From the NCBI GenBank assembly GCA_964411425.1, contig CAYPKW010000002.1, positions 1 to 64,000 of the forward strand: a stretch of DNA of 64,000 nt. Direction: 5' to 3'. A model generated the notes under the pieces. The model did no database searches and was not told the DNA's origin. It saw nothing but the letters and a program-made list of their open reading frames with translations. This stretch comes from CAYPKW01 sp964411425. Lineage in GTDB: Bacteria; Pseudomonadota; Alphaproteobacteria; Dongiales; Dongiaceae. Both the position numbers and the translations under genes were made by a program. Below, in pieces: positions 50,139 to 58,151 of the stretch. Position 1 is the first letter of the stretch. Every line of letters begins with the position of its first letter.

Positions 50139-52055
50139 TCAGCGGCCGCCACTCTGTCCGAGGCCGCCGGGCGCCGCGAAGGTGCGCTCGATGTAGGCGA
50201 CGATGCGCGCCACGCACTCGGCCACCGACGAATGCGCGGTATCGACCGCCAGTTCGGGCGCTTCGGGTGCCTCATAAGGGGCCGATACGCCGGTGAACTC
50301 CGCGATCTCCCCGCGGCGCGCCTTCTTGTACAGGCCCTTGGGGTCGCGCCGCTCGCAGGTCTCCAAGTCGGCTTCCACGTAGACTTCGTGAAACAGGTCC
50401 TGGGCCGCTTCCCGGGCGCGCCGGCGGTCGGCACGGTAGGGCGAGATGAACGCGGTTATCGCGATCATGCCGGCGCCGGCGAACAGCGCGGCCACCTCGC
50501 CCACCCGGCGGATGTTCTCGGCCCGATCGTCGGGCGAGAACCCGAGATTGGCGTTGAGCCCGTGGCGGACGTTGTCGCCGTCGAGCACGTAGACCTGGAA
50601 GCCGCGCCGGAACAGCTCCTGCTCGACCGCCATGGCGAGGGTCGACTTGCCGGCGCCCGACAGGCCGGTGAACCACAGGACGCCGCCACGGTGGCCGTTG
50701 CGGGCGTTGCGCGCCTCGAACGTCACGCGATGCTCGACCCAGTGCAGGTTGCTCGAACGCACCGTTACCTGCTCGCGCTGGTCGGGATAGCCCTGCATGT
50801 TGATGAGGCCGCCGGCCACGATGTTGTGGCCATCCGTCAGCACGAAGCGCCCGGTGCGCGGCATGACGTGGCCCTCGTCGAGGGCGAGCAACGGGCGGGC
50901 GCGCAACACCACGTCGGCCACGCCGTTGTGCGGCACCTCGCTGGCGGGCCGTCCGACGAGCGCGTCGGCGTCGAACGCCCGCTCGATCTCCTGGACCTCG
51001 ACCGACGTCTCGCGCGTCAGCACCCGCAGCCGGTACTCCTGGCCGACCTTGAGCGGCGCCCGGCCCAGCCAGAACAGCCGGCCGCGGAACACATTGGTTT
51101 CGATCGGCGGATGATCCTCGCGGCTCGCCAACTCGCCGCGCTCGACGAACAAAGGCTCGTCGAGGGTAATGCCGATCGACTGCCCGGCGCCGGCCTCGAC
51201 GAGCGGCTGCGGCCGGTTCCACGACTCGATGCTGGCGACCCGCGCCGACTTGTTGGAGGGCGAGAACATGAGGCGGTCGCCGACGCCGAGCCGCCCGCTC
51301 TCGACGCGCCCCACCAGGATGCGCCGCTCGTCGAACTTGTAGACGTCCTGGATGGGAAGGCGCAGCGGCAAGTCCGTGGGCCGCGGCGCGGCGCGGAACC
51401 CGTCGAGCGCCTCGATGACGGTCGGCCCGTCGTACCAGCCCATGGCCGCCGAGCGATGCACGATGTTGTCGCCCTCGCGCGCCGACACCGGAATGAAATG
51501 GTCGGCGTCGACGCCGATCCCCGCCAGGTACTTCGCGTAGGCGCCGCGGATGTCGTCGAAGCGCGCGGCGGAATGGCCCACCAAATCCATCTTGTTGACC
51601 ACGACGGCGATCTGGCGGATGCCGAGCAGATGCAAGAGGAAGCCGTGCACGCGCGACTGCTGCTGCACGCCCTGTCCCGCGTCGATCAACAGCAGCGCGG
51701 CCTCGGCGCTCGACGCGCCGGTGATCATGTTCTTGAGGAACTCGCGGTGGCCGGGCGCGTCGATGACGACGTAGTCGCGGGCCGCGGTGCGAAACCAGAT
51801 CTGCGCGGTGTCGATGGTGATGCCCTGGTCGCGCTCGGCCTGGAAAGCGTCCATCAGGAAGGCCCATTCGAACGGCATGCCGCGCCGATCGCACATGGCC
51901 TGGATCGCCTCGAGCTTGCCGTCGGGCAGCGAGCCGGTGTCGTGGAACAGGCGGCCGACGAGCGTCGACTTGCCGTGGTCGACGTGACCCACGATGACGA
52001 GGCGCAGCGGCTCGCGCGGGCGGACCGCGACCGACAGCTCGACGGGGCGCGTCAT
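50139..52055 (-). CDS. cysNC: bifunctional sulfate adenylyltransferase subunit 1 / adenylylsulfate kinase
   Basis: 638 aa. The CysN GTPase half (1-430) has GHVDHGKSTLVGRL, DAPGHREFLKNMITGAS and NKMDLVGH; the CysC half (about 440-638) has LWFTGLSGAGKSTLA and LDGDNVRHGLNANLGFS. With CysD it makes adenosine 5'-phosphosulfate from sulfate and ATP, and the kinase part makes PAPS. Its ATG overlaps the cysD stop by one base (TGATG). PAPS may feed assimilation elsewhere or sulfotransferases such as that at 30680; no PAPS reductase is in the window. Confidence 0.96.
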   Translation of the reverse strand: MTRPVELSVAVRPREPLRLVIVGHVDHGKSTLVGRLFHDTGSLPDGKLEAIQAMCDRRGMPFEWAFLMDAFQAERDQGITIDTAQIWFRTAARDYVVIDAPGHREFLKNMITGASSAEAALLLIDAGQGVQQQSRVHGFLLHLLGIRQIAVVVNKMDLVGHSAARFDDIRGAYAKYLAGIGVDADHFIPVSAREGDNIVHRSAAMGWYDGPTVIEALDGFRAAPRPTDLPLRLPIQDVYKFDERRILVGRVESGRLGVGDRLMFSPSNKSARVASIESWNRPQPLVEAGAGQSIGITLDEPLFVERGELASREDHPPIETNVFRGRLFWLGRAPLKVGQEYRLRVLTRETSVEVQEIERAFDADALVGRPASEVPHNGVADVVLRARPLLALDEGHVMPRTGRFVLTDGHNIVAGGLINMQGYPDQREQVTVRSSNLHWVEHRVTFEARNARNGHRGGVLWFTGLSGAGKSTLAMAVEQELFRRGFQVYVLDGDNVRHGLNANLGFSPDDRAENIRRVGEVAALFAGAGMIAITAFISPYRADRRRAREAAQDLFHEVYVEADLETCERRDPKGLYKKARRGEIAEFTGVSAPYEAPEAPELAVDTAHSSVAECVARIVAYIERTFAAPGGLGQSGGR

Positions 52056-52849
52056 CACATGTACCCCGCCGCGCGCAGGCGCTCGAAGGCGTCCTCGGTC
52101 TCGCGGTCCATGGCGCGCCCGGCGCGCTCCGGCGTGCGCGTCGATTCGAGCTCGGCGAGGATCTGCTCCAGGGTGGCGGCCTCGCTCGGCACCGGAAACG
52201 TTATGTCCATGTCGCCCAGCGAACGATACCGCTTGCCGTTCCTGGCGAAGTAGAGATCGACCACCGGAACGCCCTCGCGCTGCACGTAACGCCAGACGTC
52301 GAGCTCGGTCCAGTGCAGTAGCGGATGCACGCGCAGGTGCGTTCCCGCCGGCAGGTCGGTGTTGAAGTGGTCCCAGAACTCGGGCGGCTGGTCGCGGAAA
52401 TCCCACTGGCCCGCGTCACCGCGCGGGCTGAAGACGCGCTCCTTGGCGCGGACGCTCTCCTCGTCGCGCCGGATGCCGGCGATGATGCCGGTGAACTTGT
52501 GCTTGGCGATCGCGGCCTTGAGCCCCCCCGTCTTGCGCGCCGCCGAGCGCGCATTGGGCGGCAGGGTCGGATCGACGGCCTCGACCGGCGGGCACGGCTC
52601 GACGACAAGGTTGAGGCCCCATTCCCCCGCGCAGCGATCGCGCAGCGCGTACATCTCCGGGAACTTCTTGCCGGTGTCGATGTGCATGACCGGGAACGGC
52701 ACGCGCCCGAAGAACGCCTTCAGCCCGAGCCAGACCATGACATTGCTGTCCTTGCCCAACGACCACAGCATGGCCAGCCGCTCGACGCGGCTGAACGCCT
52801 CGCGCAAGATGTAGACGCTCTGCGATTCGAGCTGGTCGAGATGATCCAT
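52055..52849 (-). CDS. cysD: sulfate adenylyltransferase subunit 2
   Basis: 264 aa, PP-loop ATP pyrophosphatase. The loop is LWSLGKDSNVMVWL (S-x-G-K-D-S); VMHIDTGKKFPEMY, GIRRDEESVRAKERVFSPR and the HPLLHWTELDVWRY region complete the family pattern. ATG 52849 starts the conserved DHLDQLESQSVYILREAF; the frame to 52942 is dropped because it overlaps the cupin gene. Confidence 0.96.
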   Translation of the reverse strand: MDHLDQLESQSVYILREAFSRVERLAMLWSLGKDSNVMVWLGLKAFFGRVPFPVMHIDTGKKFPEMYALRDRCAGEWGLNLVVEPCPPVEAVDPTLPPNARSAARKTGGLKAAIAKHKFTGIIAGIRRDEESVRAKERVFSPRGDAGQWDFRDQPPEFWDHFNTDLPAGTHLRVHPLLHWTELDVWRYVQREGVPVVDLYFARNGKRYRSLGDMDITFPVPSEAATLEQILAELESTRTPERAGRAMDRETEDAFERLRAAGYM

Positions 52850-52908
52850 CGAGCGAGGCGCCTGATTTGCCGGGCGGCTGCGGCGTTTACCCGCTTCGCG
52901 GCGGAAAA

Positions 52909-53274
52909 TCAACCGCCTCGCCCGGGCGGGGGCCGGCGCCATTCAAGCACGGCGAGAAGGCAGCCGGTGTCGGTGCGCGAGTTGTGCCGGGTGCCTGGGC
53001 TGTAGCTCACGAAGTCGCCTGTGCGGAACACCGTGCCGTCGTCGTCGATGAGCTCGCCTTCGAGGACGACGAAATCCTCCATGCCCGCATGGTCGTGGGC
53101 GATGGTGACGGCGCCCGGCTGCATGCGCATGAGATAGCAGCCGTTGCCGGCGGCCCTGTCGTAGCTCACCGGCAGCCAGCCGATCTCCGGCTGCAGCGGA
53201 CCTTCGAGGTCGTAGGGCAGGAACGCGGTCGAATCGGCTCTCACCACCTTCCGCCCCGCCACTTTCCTCTCCAT
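52909..53274 (-). CDS. small cupin-domain protein
   Basis: 121 aa. A single cupin barrel: motif 1 is around HDHAGMEDFVVLEGEL and motif 2 is around GDFVSYSPGTRHNSRTDTG, giving His/Glu metal ligands. Related proteins include ChrR-like and anti-sigma cupins, but nothing here supports a specific partner. It starts upstream of cysD on the same strand and is divergent from the bufferin genes. Confidence 0.82.
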   Translation of the reverse strand: MERKVAGRKVVRADSTAFLPYDLEGPLQPEIGWLPVSYDRAAGNGCYLMRMQPGAVTIAHDHAGMEDFVVLEGELIDDDGTVFRTGDFVSYSPGTRHNSRTDTGCLLAVLEWRRPPPGRGG

Positions 53275-53399
53275 CCCATGACCCCCGTCGGCTGCCCAAG
53301 CTCACGCCATCATCACGCAGGAGTGATTATGCTCGCATCGAAATCTTGTCGAGTATGGCGGTGCGTGAATCGATGCCCCCCAACGAATGAGGTAATCAG

Positions 53400-53702
53400 A
53401 TGAACCGCATGCATGTAAGCGCTGCGCTGGCCACGGCCGTCACCCTCGCATTGGCAATGCCGAGCGGGCCGGCCCGCGCGGATGCCGCCATGGACGAGAT
53501 GATGAAGCAGGGCGAGATGGACATGAAGGCCGGCAAGATCGAAAAATGTTACGGCGTAAACGTCGCGGGCAAGAACGACTGCCAGACCGCGACGGCCTCC
53601 TGTGCCGGCTCCGCGACGAAGGACTTCGACAAGTCCGCGTTCATCATCGTGCCGTCGGGTACCTGCGGGAAGATCGCCGGCGGCAGCCCGTCGCCGTCCT
53701 GA
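53400..53702 (+). CDS. bufferin-type RiPP precursor (DUF2282), first copy
   Basis: 100 aa. A Sec-type signal peptide (AALATAVTLALAMPSGPARA) is followed by a Met-rich stretch (MDEMMKQGEMDMKAGK) and the core KCxGxxxAGKNDCQTAxxSC, with a fourth Cys in SGTCGKI. DUF2282 proteins are now known as bufferins: exported peptides whose central Cys are modified (thiooxazoles) by the DUF692/DUF2063 enzymes and which bind copper in the periplasm. GAGGT lies before the ATG. The Met-rich stretch is absent from the second copy and could add metal-binding ligands. Function is by family and context. Confidence 0.88.
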   Translation: MNRMHVSAALATAVTLALAMPSGPARADAAMDEMMKQGEMDMKAGKIEKCYGVNVAGKNDCQTATASCAGSATKDFDKSAFIIVPSGTCGKIAGGSPSPS

Positions 53703-53981
53703 TCGCCTCGGCGGTCGCCGCACCGCCATCCGCGCCGGCGCTCCCGAGCGCCCGTCGATAGCCGCCGGGCATGAATCCCATAGGCAAATCATAGTTCCCC
53801 GGCGGCTCGCCGGATTGCTATGAGTGCCGGCGACCGCTGGCACGTCGCGCGGCCGGAAATCGGTACGTCAAATCTTCGTGAAACCAAGATGTTGCAGGCC
53901 GCCGACGATTGCCAAGCCATGTTAGCGTCGCCACGTCTGTCGGCGTCGCGACAATCCAACAAACTCTCAGGAGGACCGAAC
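53703..53981. other. spacer between the two bufferin precursors
   Basis: 279 bp without a gene. No terminator hairpin with T-run and no clear promoter were found, so whether the second precursor is co-transcribed is open. A perfect CAGGAGGA ribosome site ends the spacer. Confidence 0.4.
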
Positions 53982-54248
53982 ATGAAGACCCCGATTCTTG
54001 TCTCTACCGCCATGGCCGCGGCGATCACGATTGCCAGCATGGCCGGCGCCCAGGCCGGCAAGGCCCCGGTGCCGAGCTACGAGAACGAGAAGTGTTTCGG
54101 CATCGCCTATGCCGGCAAGAACGACTGCCAGACCGCCAACAGCTCCTGCGCGGGAACCTCGAAGAAGGACCAGCAGGTCGACGCCTGGATCTACGTCCCG
54201 GCGGGGACCTGCGACAAGATCGTTGGCGGCAGCCTGCCAAAGACCTGA
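53982..54248 (+). CDS. bufferin-type RiPP precursor (DUF2282), second copy
   Basis: 88 aa. A signal peptide (STAMAAAITIASMAGAQA) leads into a mature peptide with the same core as its neighbour, KCFGIAYAGKNDCQTANSSC, then a fourth Cys in AGTCDKIVGG. A strong CAGGAGGA site precedes ATG 53982. It is followed within 32 bases by the modifying enzyme genes. The two precursors share the core but differ in the N-terminal mature part (no Met-rich stretch here) and in the loop after the third Cys, which suggests divergence of copper-binding properties or regulation. Confidence 0.88.
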   Translation: MKTPILVSTAMAAAITIASMAGAQAGKAPVPSYENEKCFGIAYAGKNDCQTANSSCAGTSKKDQQVDAWIYVPAGTCDKIVGGSLPKT

Positions 54249-54279
54249 CCGGCGCCATCGTCGAGTGGATGTCCCTAGG

Positions 54280-55164
54280 ATGTCGCGCATCGGCTCGACG
54301 ACGTTCAAGCGGGGCCCGATCTCGGCCGCGGCCGGGATCGGGCTTCGCCAAGTTCACCACCGCGACGTCCTCGATGCCCGGCCGTCGGTGGGTTTCCTCG
54401 AGGTGCACCCGGAGAACTACCTGGGCGGCGGAGCCAATCTGCATTACCTGACCGAGCTGCGCCGCGACTACCCGATCAGCCTGCACGCCGTCGGGATCTC
54501 GCTCGGCACCGACGGGCCGCTCGACCGCGAGCATCTGTCCCGCCTGGCGGAACTGGCGGAGCGCATCGAGCCGGCGCTGGTGTCGGAGCACTTGTCCTGG
54601 AGCATCGCCGACGGCGTCTACCTCAACGACCTTCTGCCGTTGCCCTACACGGAGGAAGCCCTTGGCGTCGTGGCGCGCCACGTGGACGAGGTGCAGGAGT
54701 ACCTGGGGCGCAAGATTCTGCTGGAGAATCCGTCCACCTACCTGCGCTTCGTCCATTCCAGCCTAAGCGAGCAGGAGTTCCTGGCCGAGGTCGCGCGCCG
54801 CACCGGCTGCGGCGTGCTCTTGGATGTGAACAATCTGTACGTCAGCGCGATGAACCACGGGTTCGAGCCCGATGCGTACCTGCGCGGACTGCCCGCGGCG
54901 ATAGGCGAAATCCATCTCGCCGGCCACAGCGTGAAACGGGTCGACGGCGTCAGCCTGCGCATCGACGACCACGGCTCGGCGGTCGATGCCGCCGTCTGGC
55001 GGTTGTACGAGAAGGCGCTCGCCAGGTTCGGGCCGCTGCCTACCCTCATCGAATGGGACACCGACATCCCGCCGCTGCCGGTTCTGGTCGGCGAAGCGGA
55101 AAAGGCGGCGGACGCGCTGGCGAAGGCAGCGCGACGGGAGGCAGTCCATGCCGTCACTGCGTGA
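54280..55164 (+). CDS. DUF692 multinuclear iron enzyme, bufferin maturase (BufB-like)
   Basis: 294 aa TIM-barrel of the DUF692/MbnB family. FLEVHPENYLGG (His, Glu, Asn ligands), LHAVGISLG, VSEHLSWS, LENPSTYL, LDVNNLYVSA and EIHLAGH carry the metal-binding His/Glu/Asp/Asn set. In bufferin synthesis the enzyme converts core Cys into thiooxazole-type groups, with a DUF2063 partner presenting the peptide. ATG 54280 is chosen; upstream in-frame sequence is in the precursor gene. The stop overlaps the start of the partner gene by 17 bases. Confidence 0.93.
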   Translation: MSRIGSTTFKRGPISAAAGIGLRQVHHRDVLDARPSVGFLEVHPENYLGGGANLHYLTELRRDYPISLHAVGISLGTDGPLDREHLSRLAELAERIEPALVSEHLSWSIADGVYLNDLLPLPYTEEALGVVARHVDEVQEYLGRKILLENPSTYLRFVHSSLSEQEFLAEVARRTGCGVLLDVNNLYVSAMNHGFEPDAYLRGLPAAIGEIHLAGHSVKRVDGVSLRIDDHGSAVDAAVWRLYEKALARFGPLPTLIEWDTDIPPLPVLVGEAEKAADALAKAARREAVHAVTA

Positions 55165-55939
55165 GCTGCAGGGCGCGATCCGCGCCGGCATCCTGGGCGC
55201 GGGCGGCGACAGCGTATTGCCGCTGATCGTCCCCGATGGACTCAAGCCCGAGGGCCGGCTCGCGGTCTACCGCAACAACACGTTCATCAGTCTCACCGCG
55301 GCCCTGAAAGCCACCTTCCCCGTGGTCTGCCGCCTGGTCGACGAGCGTTTCTTCGCCTATGCCGCGGCCGCTTATGTTCGCGAGCGGCCGCCGACGCGGC
55401 CTTGCGTTGCCGAATACGGCGCCGACTTCGCCGATTTCCTGGCCGCCTTCGAGCCGGCCCGTCGGCTTGTCTATCTGCCCGACGTGGCGCGGCTCGAATG
55501 GGCCATCAACCTCGCCCGTCACGCCCCCGACGCCGCGATATTCGACCCGGCGCGGCTCGCGGCCGTGCCCGCCGAGCGGCAAGGGGCTGTCGCCTTCATC
55601 CTGCATCCCGCCTGCCGCCTCGTCACGTCAGGCTACCCGATCGAGCCGATCTGGCGGGCCAACCAGCCGGATGGCGATGGCGCGGCCGACCTTGCCGCCG
55701 GCCCGAGCCGCCTCATCGTCTATCGCCGGGTCCTCGACGTTCATCTCGCCGACCTCGGTGCCGCCGGTTACGCCTTCGCGGCGGCGCTCGCCCTGGGCCG
55801 GGCGTTGCAACGGGCCTACGAGGCCGCCACCGCCGTCGATCTCGATTTCGATCTTGCCGTGGCGCTGCATTGGCATTTCGCCCGCGGGACCATCGCGGGC
55901 TTCATCCTTCCCGACAGAGACGATGGAGGCCACTCATGA
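55148..55939 (+). CDS. DUF2063 partner protein, RiPP recognition (BufC-like)
   Basis: 263 aa. The N-terminal domain (LRELQGAIRAGILG, then LAVYRNNTFISLTAALKATF and PVVCRLVDERFFAYAAAAYV) is the DUF2063 signature; the C-terminal part has a helical repeat-like structure. In known systems DUF2063 proteins bind the precursor and the DUF692 enzyme. The gene overlaps the maturase at the front and the DoxX gene by four bases (ATGA), a clear operon. Confidence 0.92.
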   Translation: MPSLRELQGAIRAGILGAGGDSVLPLIVPDGLKPEGRLAVYRNNTFISLTAALKATFPVVCRLVDERFFAYAAAAYVRERPPTRPCVAEYGADFADFLAAFEPARRLVYLPDVARLEWAINLARHAPDAAIFDPARLAAVPAERQGAVAFILHPACRLVTSGYPIEPIWRANQPDGDGAADLAAGPSRLIVYRRVLDVHLADLGAAGYAFAAALALGRALQRAYEAATAVDLDFDLAVALHWHFARGTIAGFILPDRDDGGHS

Positions 55940-56403
55940 GTACCACGCTGCCCGAACGCACCGCCGTCACCGGGATTCCGGCGTTGATCGCCGCGATCAT
56001 CGGCGCCGTGGAGAGGGTTCCCATCGCCATCCCGGCCTTCGTGCTGCGCCTTGGGGTGGCGCTCGTGTTCTGGCGCTCCGCCAAGACCAAGCTCGCCAAC
56101 TGGGACCTGACCGTCCAGCTCTTCGCCGACGAGTACAAGGTGCCGGTGCTGCCGCCCGAGGTCGCCGCCTTTCTGGCGACCTCGGTGGAGCTCGCCGCGC
56201 CCATCATGCTGCTCGTCGGGCTCGCGACGCGCCTCGGCGCCGCGGCCATGCTGGGCATGACGCTGGTGATCCAAATCTTCGTCTATCCGACGAGCTATCC
56301 GGATCACCTGCTGTGGGCGGGTCCGCTGCTGTACCTGGTCCTGCGCGGACCGGGCGCCATCTCGATCGATCACTTGATCCGCGGGCGTTACATCGGCGCG
56401 TGA
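55936..56403 (+). CDS. DoxX-family membrane protein
   Basis: 155 aa with four hydrophobic segments, including AFVLRLGVALVFWRSAKTKL and LAAPIMLLVGLATRLGAAAM. DoxX-like proteins are a standard fourth member of bufferin loci (sometimes called BufD); their role is not settled, perhaps in redox or quinone-linked membrane steps. The start ATG overlaps the stop of the DUF2063 gene. It ends the operon. Confidence 0.9.
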   Translation: MSTTLPERTAVTGIPALIAAIIGAVERVPIAIPAFVLRLGVALVFWRSAKTKLANWDLTVQLFADEYKVPVLPPEVAAFLATSVELAAPIMLLVGLATRLGAAAMLGMTLVIQIFVYPTSYPDHLLWAGPLLYLVLRGPGAISIDHLIRGRYIGA

Positions 56404-56938
56404 CGGGCACGGCGCCGGCGCCGGTGTCCATGCCGGCACACCGCCGTTTTTCGGCCGCCTCCAGCGAGCCTCCAGCGAGAGGGAGAAAATTCGACGATCA
56501 ACCCCACGCGCAGCGGGGCGCCGCTAGGCCCCGCTTGGCGAGGGCCGGGCCAACCACAACAGGTAGGGGGGTCCGCCGGGCTGCGCCCCGTGGGCCGGAC
56601 GGCGCCGCAGCGGCAAGGGGATCGGCGGCGTCATGCGTAAGCAAGGTGTCCAGGCATCGATTTTTCGAGGAACGACCCGAATCGCCGCGGGACGGCGCCG
56701 TTTTTCGGGCCACCTGAAGGTGCTTCACGATTTCAAACAGCGCCCGCCCGGAGGCGGGGCGGCCCAAGGGCCTTCGCCCGCGGACCGCAAGTCGGTTCCA
56801 TTTTAGGAACTTTTTCACGCGTGTCAAGGGAGTCGTAGCGGGCTCGCGCTCGGCGCATAGCCGGCGCGCCGGCTATTTGCCCCGCGCCGCCGCTGGGCTA
56901 TGCTGGCGGATTCGTGCCGTCGGCCGAAGGGGAAGACC
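56404..56938. other. 535-bp intergenic region after the bufferin operon
   Basis: No convincing gene. It holds a 24-bp sequence (56495-56518) that recurs inverted at 24894-24917, two GCCGTTTTTCGG-type stretches (about 56445 and 56697) that could serve as weak terminators, and a GC-rich palindrome around 56747-56765. A guanidine riboswitch was looked for because of the next gene but its conserved core is not seen. Confidence 0.5.
56495..56518. repeat. 24-bp dispersed repeat
   Basis: CGATCAACCCCACGCGCAGC followed by GGGG; 23 of 24 bases match the inverse of 24894-24917. Both copies are in non-coding sequence. Confidence 0.7.
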
Positions 56939-58141
56939 ATGGCAACGCGGAAGCCGCCGCGCTCCGGCGGAGCGGGCAAGCAGCAGTTCCGGGGCAATCG
57001 CAACCTCGAACGCTTGTCGCGCATCTCCCAGACCAAGCAATCGGAGGAGGTGAAGCGTTCTCTTAAACTCGGCCTGGAGGCCGCCGGGTCCGTCGTCGAC
57101 CGCACCATCTCGTGCTTCAGCCGCGGCCACCAGCCGGCCTTCGCCGGCATCAACACCTTCATGAAGGCGCCGTACTGCGAGGACGTGCGCAAGGTGCGGA
57201 AGTACGAGGCCGCGTTCGTCGGCGTCCCCTTCGACACCGCCACCACCTACCGGCCGGGCGCCCGCTTCGGCCCGCAGGCGGTGCGCCGCATCTCGGCGCT
57301 TTACGACGGCTATTCGGTGGACGGCGCGGTCGACATCTACGAAGAGCTCGACTTGTGCGACATCGGCGACGTGTTCGTCATTCCGGGTAACATCGAAAAG
57401 ACGTTCGATCAGGTGACCAAGGCCGTGTCGCACATCTTCACCGCGGGCGTGTTCCCGATCATCTGCGGCGGCGACCACAGCCTCGGATTTCCCAACCTGC
57501 GCGGCATCGCGCCCCACATCGAGGGCAACGTCGGCATCATCCACATCGACCGCCACCTGGACATCCAGGAAAAGGACATGGACGAGCGGATGCACACCAC
57601 GCCGTGGTACTGGACCACGCACGAGCCCGCCTCGACCACCCATCGCGACCACAGCCACATGCACGACGTGGGCCTGCCCAACTGCCTCCCTGTGAACCTG
57701 GTGCAGATGGGCATCGGCGGCTGGTACGGCTCGCGCCCCGGCGCCATCGTCGCCAAACGCCGCGGCACCTCGGTCCTCACCATGACGGACATCACGGAGC
57801 GCGGGCCGGCGGGGGCGGCGGAGGTGGCGCTGGAGCTCGCCTGGAAGGGCTGCAAGGCGGTCTATCTCTCGTTCGACATCGATTCGATCGACCCCGGCTT
57901 CGCGCCGGGCACCGGGTCGCCGGAGCCGGGCGGCCTGTTGCCGCGCGAGGCCCTGGAGATGGTGCGGATCATCGCCCGCGAGGGCTTGTGCGGCATGGAG
58001 GTGGTCGAGGTGTCGCCGCCCTACGACGTGAACGACAACACCGCCCAGCTCGCCTGCCGCGTGATGCTCGACGCGCTGGGGAGCATGTGCGTCGAGGGCA
58101 AGCTCGGGCACCGCTCCCGCGTCATGAAGCGCGGCCGCTGA
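56939..58141 (+). CDS. ureohydrolase, guanidine hydrolase-like (agmatinase family)
   Basis: 400 aa, longer than usual agmatinase (about 310) owing to an N-terminal extension. Metal ligands are seen in GGDHSLGFP, HIDRHLDIQEKDMDERMH and SFDIDSIDPGFAPGTGSPEP. The second motif is D-R-H-x-D with DMDERMHTTPWYW, where agmatinases have D-A-H-x-D with HGT; this pattern, ISALYDGY, and the N-terminal GHQPAFAGINTFMKAPY are, from memory, those of the nickel-dependent guanidine hydrolase described in Synechocystis. It would split guanidine to urea and ammonia. Agmatine or another guanidino compound remains possible. The next gene starts ten bases later. Confidence 0.82.
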   Translation: MATRKPPRSGGAGKQQFRGNRNLERLSRISQTKQSEEVKRSLKLGLEAAGSVVDRTISCFSRGHQPAFAGINTFMKAPYCEDVRKVRKYEAAFVGVPFDTATTYRPGARFGPQAVRRISALYDGYSVDGAVDIYEELDLCDIGDVFVIPGNIEKTFDQVTKAVSHIFTAGVFPIICGGDHSLGFPNLRGIAPHIEGNVGIIHIDRHLDIQEKDMDERMHTTPWYWTTHEPASTTHRDHSHMHDVGLPNCLPVNLVQMGIGGWYGSRPGAIVAKRRGTSVLTMTDITERGPAGAAEVALELAWKGCKAVYLSFDIDSIDPGFAPGTGSPEPGGLLPREALEMVRIIAREGLCGMEVVEVSPPYDVNDNTAQLACRVMLDALGSMCVEGKLGHRSRVMKRGR

Positions 58142-58151
58142 GGCGGGCCCT

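Noticed and set aside
53275..53399. ECF-sigma-type promoter before the bufferin operon
   Set aside because: Bufferin loci are sometimes ECF-controlled and TGAAAC-like strings occur near both precursors, but no paired -35/-10 elements are convincing and no sigma/anti-sigma genes are near.
56404..56938. Possible guanidine riboswitch upstream of the ureohydrolase
   Set aside because: ACGG strings occur, but neither the guanidine-I conserved core nor two well-formed ACGR-loop hairpins of the guanidine-II type could be found.
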